From: Micromonospora sp. WMMD961 | Lineage (GTDB): Bacteria; Actinomycetota; Actinomycetes; Mycobacteriales; Micromonosporaceae | Reading direction: 5' to 3' | DNA: 64,000 nucleotides | Assembly: GCF_029626145.1 (NCBI RefSeq) | Contig: NZ_JARUBJ010000002.1 | Span: 6,086,501 to 6,150,500 of the forward strand | Part shown: positions 58,407-64,000 of the stretch, one piece after another | Numbering within the stretch: position 1 is the stretch's first letter | Layout of the letters: each line of letters opens with the position of its first letter | Notes under the pieces: generated by a model | The model's input: the letters and a program-made list of their open reading frames with translations, nothing else | What the model was told of the DNA's origin: nothing | Database searches by the model: none | Program-made: the position numbers and the translations under genes

Positions 58407-59258
58407 ATGGATGACGAGCTGGCCATCTCCGTCCGCGGGCTGCGCAAGGCGTACGGCGACAACGTGGCGGTGGCAGGCGTGGACCTCGACGTCCACCGGG
58501 GCGAGGTGTTCGCGTTGCTCGGCCCGAACGGCGCCGGCAAGACCACCACGGTGGAGATCCTGGAGGGCTACCGGCGTCGCGACGCGGGCGAGGTGGCCGT
58601 GTTGGGCGTGGATCCCGCGAATCCCGACGGTGACTGGCGCTCCCGCGTCGGCATCGTTCTCCAGGGCACCGGCGAGTTCGACGAGCTGACCGTGGCCGAG
58701 GTGGTCCGGCACTTCTCCGGCTTCTACCCGGACGCGGACGACCCGGACAAGGTGATCGAGCGGGTCGGGCTGGCCGAGAAGGCCAAGGCCCGTACGCACA
58801 CCCTCTCCGGCGGGCAGAGGCGCCGCCTGGACGTGGCGCTCGGCATCATCGGCCGCCCCGAGCTGCTCTTCCTCGACGAGCCGACCACCGGCTTCGACCC
58901 GGAGGCCCGGCGCGAGTTCTGGGAGCTGATCCGCGACCTCGCGGCGGCCGGCACCACAATCGTGCTGACCACCCACTACCTGGACGAGGCGGAGGCACTC
59001 GCCGACCGGGTCGGTGTGATCGCCGGCGGTCGGCTGGTCGAGGTGTCCGCCCCGAACCAGCTCGGCAACCGGCAGGAGGCCCTGGCGACGGTCTCCTGGC
59101 GTACCCCGGAAGGGGCGTTGGAAAGCGCGCAGAGCGCGACGCCGACGGCCCTGGTCGCCGACCTGGCCGCGCGCTACGGAGGCGAGGTCCCCGGGCTCAC
59201 CGTGACCCGGCCGACCCTGGAGGACGTCTACCTCACCATGATCGGACACGGACGATGA
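58407..59258 (+). CDS. ABC transporter ATP-binding protein (DrrA-like)
   Basis: 283-residue ATPase of a two-gene ABC-2 exporter. Walker A GPNGAGKTTTVEILEGY near residue 43, Q-loop GIVLQGTGEFDELTV, signature LSGGQRRRLDVALGI, Walker B LLFLDEPTTGFDPEARRE and the switch His in VLTTHYLDEAEAL. The C-terminal ~60 residues are the extra domain usual in DrrA-type exporters. It overlaps the permease gene by four bases. The exported compound is unknown; drug or lipid export are common for the family. Confidence 0.93.
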   Translation: MDDELAISVRGLRKAYGDNVAVAGVDLDVHRGEVFALLGPNGAGKTTTVEILEGYRRRDAGEVAVLGVDPANPDGDWRSRVGIVLQGTGEFDELTVAEVVRHFSGFYPDADDPDKVIERVGLAEKAKARTHTLSGGQRRRLDVALGIIGRPELLFLDEPTTGFDPEARREFWELIRDLAAAGTTIVLTTHYLDEAEALADRVGVIAGGRLVEVSAPNQLGNRQEALATVSWRTPEGALESAQSATPTALVADLAARYGGEVPGLTVTRPTLEDVYLTMIGHGR

Positions 59259-60100
59259 CGACCACGACGAAGCCGGCGACGCCGGTCGCCGCGACTCCCA
59301 GCCGACGGCCGGGGGCCGGCGCGCTCGCCCTGCGCCAGGGCCGGCTGGAGATCACCCAGTTCCTGCGCAGCCGGGAGTCCGTGGTCTTCACGATGGGCTT
59401 CCCCATCATCATGATCCTGATCTTCGCGTCGATCTTCGACGGGACGATCGGCGGCGGGGTCAAGTTCACCCAGTACTTCATCACCGGCATGATCGCGACC
59501 GGCCTGATGACGGTGAGCTTCCAGAACCTCGGCATCTGGATCCCGATCGAGCGGGACCGGGGCGTGCTCAAGCGCTACCGGGGCACGCCGATGCCGAAGT
59601 GGGTGTGGTTCGCCGGCAAGGTGATCATGGTGGTGGCGATCGGCATCGCCGAGACCGTGCTGCTGCTGGCCGTCGCGGTGGCGCTGTTCGACCTCGACCT
59701 GCCGGGGACCGCCGGCAAGTGGTTCACCTTCGGCTGGGTCGCCGTGCTCGGTGTGACCGCGTGCACGCTGTGCGGGATCGCGATCTCGTCGCTGGCCCGC
59801 ACCGCCCGCAGCGGCTCCGCGGTGGTCACCCCGGTCGCCCTGGTGCTCCAGTTCATCTCCGGGGTGTTCTTCGTCTTCACCGACCTGCCCACCTGGATGC
59901 AGCAGGTGGCGGCGCTGTTCCCGTTGAAGTGGATGTGCCAGGGGCTGCGGTCGGTGTTCCTGCCGGAGAGCTTCGGGGCGCAGGAGCCGGGCGGCTCGTT
60001 CGAGCTGGGACGGGTCGCGCTGGTGCTGGTCCTCTGGTGCGTGATCGGCGTGGTGCTCTGCCTCACCACCTTCCGCTGGACCACCAAGCGCGACGGCTGA
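59255..60100 (+). CDS. ABC-2 type permease (DrrB-like)
   Basis: 281-residue membrane subunit with six hydrophobic segments: VVFTMGFPIIMILIFASIFD, FITGMIATGLMTVSFQNLGI, VIMVVAIGIAETVLLLAVAV, WVAVLGVTACTLCGIAISSL, VVTPVALVLQFISGVFFVFT and VALVLVLWCVIGVVLCLTTF. The RDRGVLKRYRGTPMPKW loop after the second segment is the conserved coupling region with the ATPase. ATG 59255 overlaps the ATPase stop, so the two subunits are made together. Confidence 0.92.
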   Translation: MTTTTKPATPVAATPSRRPGAGALALRQGRLEITQFLRSRESVVFTMGFPIIMILIFASIFDGTIGGGVKFTQYFITGMIATGLMTVSFQNLGIWIPIERDRGVLKRYRGTPMPKWVWFAGKVIMVVAIGIAETVLLLAVAVALFDLDLPGTAGKWFTFGWVAVLGVTACTLCGIAISSLARTARSGSAVVTPVALVLQFISGVFFVFTDLPTWMQQVAALFPLKWMCQGLRSVFLPESFGAQEPGGSFELGRVALVLVLWCVIGVVLCLTTFRWTTKRDG

Positions 60101-60104
60101 CACG

Positions 60105-60143
60105 CGACGAGGGGGCGGGCGCTGTGCGCCCGCCCCCTCGTCG
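60105..60143. terminator. Bidirectional hairpin terminator
   Basis: A perfect 18-bp stem CGACGAGGGGGCGGGCGC (60105-60122) with 60126-60143 and a 3-nt loop lies between the convergent permease and dehydrogenase genes. Confidence 0.9.
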
Positions 60144-60151
60144 TGTCCCGC

Positions 60152-61000
60152 TCAGTACGTGTAGAAGCCCTTGCCGGTCTTGCGACCCAGGTCGCCGGCG
60201 GTGACCATCCGCTGGAGCAGCTCCGGCGGGAAGAACTTCTCGTCCGCCGTGTCGGTGTAGATGTTCTTCGAGGCGTGCAGCAGCACGTCCACGCCGGTCA
60301 GGTCGGTGGTGGCGAGCGGACCCATGGCGTGCCCGAAGCCCAGGCGGCAGGCCGTGTCCAGGTCCTCGGCGGACACCACACCGGACTCCACCAGCTTGAC
60401 CGCCTCCACCACCAGGGCAGAGATCAACCGGGTGGTGACGAACCCGGCGATGTCCCGGTTGACCACCACCACGGTCTTGCCGATCTCCTCGGCGAAGGCC
60501 CGCGCGGTGTCCAGCGTGGCATCGCTGGTCTTGTAACCGCGGACCAGTTCGCAGAGCTGCATCATCGGCACCGGGGAGAAGAAGTGGGTGCCGACGACCG
60601 CCTCGGGCCGCTCGGTCACCGCGGCGATCTGGGTGACCGGAATGGCCGAGGTGTTGGTGGCGAGCACCGCGTCCGACTTGCAGATCTTGTCCAGGGCGCG
60701 GAACACCTCGTGCTTGATCTCCAACCGCTCGAAGACCGCCTCGACCACGATGTCCGCGTCGGCCGCCGCCTCCAGGTCGGTCGTCGCGGTGATCCGCGCG
60801 AGGGTCGCCTCGACCTCGGACGCCTCGATCTTGCCCTTCTCGGCGAACTTCTCCAGGGACTTCCGGATGCCGCCGATCCCCCGGTTGGTGGCCGCGTCGT
60901 CCAGGTCGCGCAGCGTCACCTGCCAGCCCGCCTGCGCCGCCACCTGGGCGATGCCGGAACCCATCAGCCCGGCCCCGACGACCGCGAGTCGACCCGCCAT
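60152..61000 (-). CDS. 3-hydroxybutyryl-CoA dehydrogenase
   Basis: 282-residue single-module enzyme interconverting acetoacetyl-CoA and 3-hydroxybutyryl-CoA. NAD(P) motif LAVVGAGLMGSGIAQVAAQA at the start, catalytic region VLATNTSAIPVTQIA and GTHFFSPVPMMQLCELVRGY, and C-terminal DLDTACRLGFGHAMGPLATT with LTGVDVLLHASKNIY. It sits between thiolase and crotonyl-CoA carboxylase/reductase in the ethylmalonyl-CoA route. The ATG at 61000 has AGGGAG upstream. Operator-like site B lies 53 bp upstream. Confidence 0.93.
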   Translation of the reverse strand: MAGRLAVVGAGLMGSGIAQVAAQAGWQVTLRDLDDAATNRGIGGIRKSLEKFAEKGKIEASEVEATLARITATTDLEAAADADIVVEAVFERLEIKHEVFRALDKICKSDAVLATNTSAIPVTQIAAVTERPEAVVGTHFFSPVPMMQLCELVRGYKTSDATLDTARAFAEEIGKTVVVVNRDIAGFVTTRLISALVVEAVKLVESGVVSAEDLDTACRLGFGHAMGPLATTDLTGVDVLLHASKNIYTDTADEKFFPPELLQRMVTAGDLGRKTGKGFYTY

Positions 61001-61052
61001 CTACTTCTCCCTCGCTGCGATTGAGTGCCTGCCTGCACCCTAGTCCGCGAGC

Positions 61053-61068
61053 CTGAACGATGGCTAAG
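61053..61068. promoter_or_regulatory. Acyl-CoA regulon motif, site B (3-hydroxybutyryl-CoA dehydrogenase)
   Basis: CTGAACGATGGCTAAG, differing from site A at one of 16 bases, 53 bp upstream of the ATG at 61000 on the minus strand. The spacing to the start is almost the same as at site A (54) and site C (55). Confidence 0.68.
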
Positions 61069-61094
61069 CGGCGGCCTCTCGGCCACCCTCGGCG

Positions 61095-62537
61095 TCAGAT
61101 CTCCAGCGACGGCTCCTCCGGTGTGGTGCCCCGCTCGACCGTTACCCCGAGCGCGCGCAGATCGGCCACGAAGTCCGGATAACCCCGGTCGACGTGGTGC
61201 ACGTGGGAGACCTCGGTGACCCCGTCCGCGCAGAGCCCGGCGATGATCAGCCCGGCACCGGCGCGGATGTCGGTGGCCCGTACCGGGGCACCGGAGAGCC
61301 GGTCCCGCCCCCGCACCACCGCGTGGTGCCCGTCGGTCTTGATGTCCGCACCCAGGCGCATCATCTCGTTGGCGAACATGAACCGACCGTCGAAGATGTT
61401 CTCGGTGATCAGGGAGGCGCCGTCGCTGACCGCGGCCAGCCCGATCGCCATCGGCAGCAGGTCGGTGGCGAAGCCGGGGTACGGCAGCGTCACCACGTCC
61501 ACCGCGCGGGGCCGCTCGTCCATCCGTACCCGGAAGCCGCCCTCCCGGGTCTCCACCAGCCCGCCGGCCGCGACCACCTTGTCCAGCGCGACCTCCAGGT
61601 ACGCCGGGTCGAGCCCGGTCACCGTCACGTCCCCCCGGGTCATCGCCGCGCCGAACGCCCAGGTGCCGGCGACGATCCGGTCCCCCACCGTCGCGTGTCG
61701 CACCGGACGCAGACCGGGGACCCCGGTGATCCGCAACGTGGACGTGCCGGCGCCCACGATTCGCGCTCCCATCTGGCTGAGCATCGTGCAGATGTCGACG
61801 ATCTCCGGCTCCCGGGCCGCGTTGTCGATCGTCGTGGTGCCCTGGGCCAGCACGGACGCCATCACCAGGTTCTCGGTCGCGCCGACGCTGGGGAAGTCCA
61901 ACACGATGTCCGCGCCGCGCAGCCCGTGCGGAGCGGAGGCGATGACGAACCCGTGCTCACCGGAGATCTCCGCGCCCATCCGGGTCAACCCGGAGATGTG
62001 CATGTCCAGCCCCCGTGAACCGATGGCGTCCCCGCCGGGGTGCGCCACCCGCACGTATCCTCGGCGGGCCAGCAACGGGCCCAGCACACAGATCGACGCG
62101 CGCAACCGTCGGACCAGGTCGTAGTCGGCGTCGGCACCGGGCTGCTCGGGCACGTCGATGGTCACCGAACGGGATCGCGGCACGCCACCCCGGGCGACCA
62201 TCGGGTCGACCGGGTCGTCGGCGTCGAACTGGACGTCACAGCCCAGCCGACGCAGCACCTCCCCCATGATCGCGATGTCGGTGATCCGTGGGACGTTCGT
62301 GATGACGCTACGGCCGGGCGCGAGCAGCGCGGCGGCCATCAGCTTCAGCGCCGAGTTCTTGGCACCGACCACGTGCACGGTGCCCGCCAGCCGGGCGTCA
62401 CCGTGCACCCGGATGACGTCGACGTCGTTGACCGCCGGGTCGCCCGCGTCGCCGGGGCCTACCAACACCGGCCAACTGGGAGTGCTGTCCGGCCGCGCCG
62501 GGATCGTCAGGTCGGGAATCCGTAGGCTGTGCGTCAT
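61095..62537 (-). CDS. murA: UDP-N-acetylglucosamine 1-carboxyvinyltransferase (MurA)
   Basis: 480 residues. Adds enolpyruvate from PEP to UDP-GlcNAc, the first committed step of peptidoglycan synthesis. EPSP-synthase-like fold with VVGAKNSALKLMAAALLAPG near residue 60 and RRLRASICVLGPLLARRGYV near 143. The active-site loop reads HPGGDAIGSRGLDMH: Asp170 replaces the usual Cys. The same change in Mycobacterium tuberculosis MurA gives intrinsic fosfomycin resistance. The N-terminus is ~35 residues longer than usual, so a later start is possible. The ATG at 62537 interlocks with the divergent PduO start. Confidence 0.94.
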   Translation of the reverse strand: MTHSLRIPDLTIPARPDSTPSWPVLVGPGDAGDPAVNDVDVIRVHGDARLAGTVHVVGAKNSALKLMAAALLAPGRSVITNVPRITDIAIMGEVLRRLGCDVQFDADDPVDPMVARGGVPRSRSVTIDVPEQPGADADYDLVRRLRASICVLGPLLARRGYVRVAHPGGDAIGSRGLDMHISGLTRMGAEISGEHGFVIASAPHGLRGADIVLDFPSVGATENLVMASVLAQGTTTIDNAAREPEIVDICTMLSQMGARIVGAGTSTLRITGVPGLRPVRHATVGDRIVAGTWAFGAAMTRGDVTVTGLDPAYLEVALDKVVAAGGLVETREGGFRVRMDERPRAVDVVTLPYPGFATDLLPMAIGLAAVSDGASLITENIFDGRFMFANEMMRLGADIKTDGHHAVVRGRDRLSGAPVRATDIRAGAGLIIAGLCADGVTEVSHVHHVDRGYPDFVADLRALGVTVERGTTPEEPSLEI

Positions 62538-63108
62538 GGCCGTCCACCTCACGCGCATCTACACCAAGGCCGGCGACGCCGGCATGACCAGGCTGAGCAA
62601 CAACGAGCAGGTACCGAAGACCGATCCGCGCATCGCCGCGTACGCGGATGTCGACGAGTGCAACGCGGCGATCGGCGTCGCGATCGCCACGGGTGGGCTC
62701 GACGAGGTGCTGCGTGGTGTGCTGGCGTCGGTGCAGAACGACCTGTTCGACGTCGGCGCCGACCTGTCCACCCCGGCCGAGCCGGAGCCGAAGTATCCAC
62801 CGCTGCGGGTGACCGAGGAGTACGTCGAGCGCCTGGAGGGCTGGTGCGACGAGTACAACGCACGCCTGAGCAAGCTCGACTCCTTCATCCTTCCGGGCGG
62901 CACCGCTGGCGCGGCACTGCTGCACGTGGCACGGACCATCGCCCGGCGAGCCGAACGGGCGGCCTGGGCGCTGGTCAGCCACGATCCGGAACGAACCAGC
63001 ACGCTCCCGGCAAAGTATCTCAACCGGCTCTCCGATCTGCTCTTTATCCTGTCAAGAACGGCAAATCCGGCGGGAGACGTGCTATGGGTGCCGGGCGGCA
63101 AGCGCTGA
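62536..63108 (+). CDS. Cob(I)yrinic acid a,c-diamide adenosyltransferase, PduO type
   Basis: 190-residue PduO/CobO2-type adenosyltransferase that makes adenosylcobalamin from ATP and cob(I)alamin. ATP-binding N-terminal TRIYTKAGDAGMTRLSNNEQ, then YADVDECNAAIGVA, SVQNDLFDVGADLSTP, FILPGGTAGAALLHVARTIA and RRAERAAWALV, and C-terminal YLNRLSDLLFILSRTAN. It supplies the cofactor for the two B12-dependent mutases in this window. The start codon overlaps the divergent murA start (CATG), so neither gene has its own leader there if these starts are right. Confidence 0.94.
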   Translation: MAVHLTRIYTKAGDAGMTRLSNNEQVPKTDPRIAAYADVDECNAAIGVAIATGGLDEVLRGVLASVQNDLFDVGADLSTPAEPEPKYPPLRVTEEYVERLEGWCDEYNARLSKLDSFILPGGTAGAALLHVARTIARRAERAAWALVSHDPERTSTLPAKYLNRLSDLLFILSRTANPAGDVLWVPGGKR

Positions 63109-63226
63109 CCGTAGGCGCTGGGCACCACGTCGAGGTGTGGGTTCCCACTCTGGCCGCCCCCACGCGTCGCCGGAGCTGACTCCTGGACATGCCATGCCAG
63201 CCAGCGCACACCGGCCGACGCCTTGA

Positions 63227-63299
63227 TCGACTCCGGTTCCTTGATGTCGGGGTGTTCTACTGTGCCGGGGACACCCCGACATCAAGAAGGCCGAGTCGG
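63227..63299. repeat. Intergenic palindrome (CTTGATGTCGGGGTGT arms)
   Basis: The core arms are CTTGATGTCGGGGTGT (63240-63255) and its exact reverse complement (63271-63286), with a 15-nt spacer. Outside the core, TCGACTC (63227-63233) roughly pairs with 63293-63299. The flank CCTTGATCGACT at 63221 also occurs near 30856 and resembles the end of the repeat at 39121. Confidence 0.9.
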
Positions 63300-63345
63300 C
63301 AGGTGACAAAAGGACCGCGCCGGACCGACGCACGGCGCGGCGGGC

Positions 63346-63421
63346 GGGTTTCCGGGGCAGCCCGCCCGGCGCAGGGATCAAGCCTGACCGCCCGGAGCCG
63401 GGCGGGCTGCCCCGGAAACCC
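63346..63421. terminator. Large perfect hairpin (25-bp arms) between convergent genes
   Basis: The 25-nt arms at 63346-63370 and 63397-63421 are exact reverse complements enclosing 26 nt. The position, 15 bp from the end of the DUF2550 gene and between two converging transcripts, fits a bidirectional terminator, though the stem is longer than usual. Confidence 0.7.
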
Positions 63422-63435
63422 CAAGCGCAGCAGCT

Positions 63436-63891
63436 TCAGGCGGCCGGCCAGTCCTGGGAGGCCATACGCGGCGAGACCGCCCCCGGAGGGGCGGCCTCGA
63501 GCCAGGAGAGAAACCCGGTAACCGTCGATCGCGCCATGGCGATCTCCACCGGTGCGTGGTGACTGGTACAGCGCAGGATCACCCAGTCGGCCGGCATGGA
63601 GAGCCGTTCCTGACCTTCGGGCAATCGTCGACGCTCCACCGCCAGCCCCTTGCGCGACAGCACCCTCTTGGGGCGGATCGCGAAGCTGAACATCCGGTAC
63701 CACCGCAGCTCGTCACCGACGAAGCGGCCGAAACCGGGCGACCAGCCGCGGCCGTCCAGTACGGTGGTGACCCGGACGCTGAGCCGGATGATGCCACCGC
63801 TACGGGTGACCAGGGCTCGCCGGACGAAGAGGATCAGAAGCGCGACGAGGATGACGACAACGCCGATCCCGAAACCTTCGACGATCTCCAT
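63436..63891 (-). CDS. DUF2550 membrane protein
   Basis: 151 residues. One N-terminal membrane segment (GFGIGVVVILVALLILFVRR, ~7-26), then a soluble DUF2550 domain: GGIIRLSVRVTTVLDGRGWS, GRFVGDELRWYRMFSFAIRP, and WVILRCTSHHAPVEIAMAR. It is found next to atpC in many actinobacteria; function unknown. The ATG at 63891 is 12 bp after the atpC stop, so it probably belongs to the atp operon. Confidence 0.9.
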   Translation of the reverse strand: MEIVEGFGIGVVVILVALLILFVRRALVTRSGGIIRLSVRVTTVLDGRGWSPGFGRFVGDELRWYRMFSFAIRPKRVLSRKGLAVERRRLPEGQERLSMPADWVILRCTSHHAPVEIAMARSTVTGFLSWLEAAPPGAVSPRMASQDWPAA

Positions 63892-63903
63892 CCCCGGGGT
63901 GAC

Positions 63904-64000
63904 TCAGCGGCTCGGCGCGGAAACCGGGGTGGCGCTCTCGGCCAGCACGGTGACGCCGTCGGCGCTCACCGAGAGGAAGCCACCGGCCACCTCGTAGGAG
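63904..64000 (-). CDS. atpC: ATP synthase epsilon subunit, C-terminal end (cut by window edge)
   Basis: Only the last 31 residues are inside the window: EVAGGFLSVSADGVTVLAES, then ATPVSAPSR and stop. The G-G-F-L-S-V-x-(4)-V-T-V-L-A-E pattern is the end of the N-terminal beta-sandwich of the short actinobacterial F1 epsilon subunit, which lacks the long C-terminal helical hairpin. Position before DUF2550, PduO and murA agrees. The rest of the atp operon should lie beyond 64000. Confidence 0.88.
   Translation of the reverse strand, partial: SYEVAGGFLSVSADGVTVLAESATPVSAPSR

Larger units (their letters stand above)
63109..63435. other. 327-bp convergent intergenic region with two large palindromes
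   Basis: No gene supported. It contains the CTTGATC-type palindrome at 63227-63299 and a 25-bp-arm hairpin at 63346-63421, which together fill most of the gap between the PduO and DUF2550 genes. Confidence 0.7.

Noticed and set aside
1..64000. tRNA, rRNA or riboswitch genes
   Set aside because: No T-arm-like sequence in a cloverleaf context and no cobalamin or other riboswitch core was recognised by eye; a covariance-model scan was not possible here.

Overview
The window is GC-rich, densely packed actinobacterial chromosome. Several features point to Micromonosporaceae, most likely Micromonospora or a close relative: GTG starts are common, there is a complete conservon (cvnABCD-type) operon, a Scy/FilP-type pair of polar-growth coiled-coil genes, NucS, the order atpC–DUF2550–PduO–murA, and a family of intergenic palindromes. 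No rRNA, tRNA, CRISPR array, transposase or phage gene was seen. The genus assignment is an inference from gene content and codon usage.

Layout. 1-2.0 kb: xylA (cut by the window edge) divergent from a ROK regulator. 2.1-5.7 kb: two SpoIIE/RsbU-type PP2C proteins around a MarR regulator. 5.7-10.3 kb: a polyprenyl glycosylphosphotransferase, a secreted binding-protein/VWA fusion and a lactonase. 10.4-14.4 kb: the conservon. 14.8-19.0 kb: two related charged proteins, a sodium:solute symporter and small proteins. 19.1-23.4 kb: a secreted GH6 cellulase with a CebR-like operator, then a repeat-rich surface protein overlapping a sortase gene. 23.5-30.8 kb: the 180-kDa-class NAD glutamate dehydrogenase and a lipoprotein penicillin-binding protein. 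30.9-40.8 kb: arginase-like protein, YbbN-like thioredoxin, IcmA-like mutase, Asp23 protein, MeaB, thiolase, methylmalonyl-CoA epimerase and crotonyl-CoA carboxylase/reductase. 41-44.7 kb: two DivIVA/Scy/FilP-like coiled-coil proteins. 44.8-46.4 kb: an accessory patch made of a nuclease-like gene bracketed by two near-identical palindromes, gene remnants and a DUF397 gene. 46.4-60.1 kb: mostly housekeeping genes, including a fused 3-hydroxyacyl-CoA dehydrogenase, NucS, ethylmalonyl-CoA mutase and an ABC exporter. 60.1-64 kb: 3-hydroxybutyryl-CoA dehydrogenase, MurA with Asp for the active-site Cys, PduO, DUF2550 and the end of atpC.

How the genes fit together. Thiolase, 3-hydroxybutyryl-CoA dehydrogenase, crotonyl-CoA carboxylase/reductase, epimerase, ethylmalonyl-CoA mutase, IcmA-like mutase, MeaB chaperone and PduO adenosyltransferase form much of an acetyl-CoA to ethylmalonyl/methylmalonyl-CoA route with its B12 support. 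The genes are scattered over 27 kb in several transcription units. A 16-bp imperfect palindrome close to CTGAACGATCGCTAAG lies just upstream of six of these units (35114, 38539, 39257, 50703, 58265, 61053). No regulator gene that would bind it is in the window. This looks like an acyl-CoA regulon and is the most interesting find. The second is the palindrome-bracketed DUF559/AbiEi-like cassette next to a broken XRE gene at 44.8-46.2 kb.
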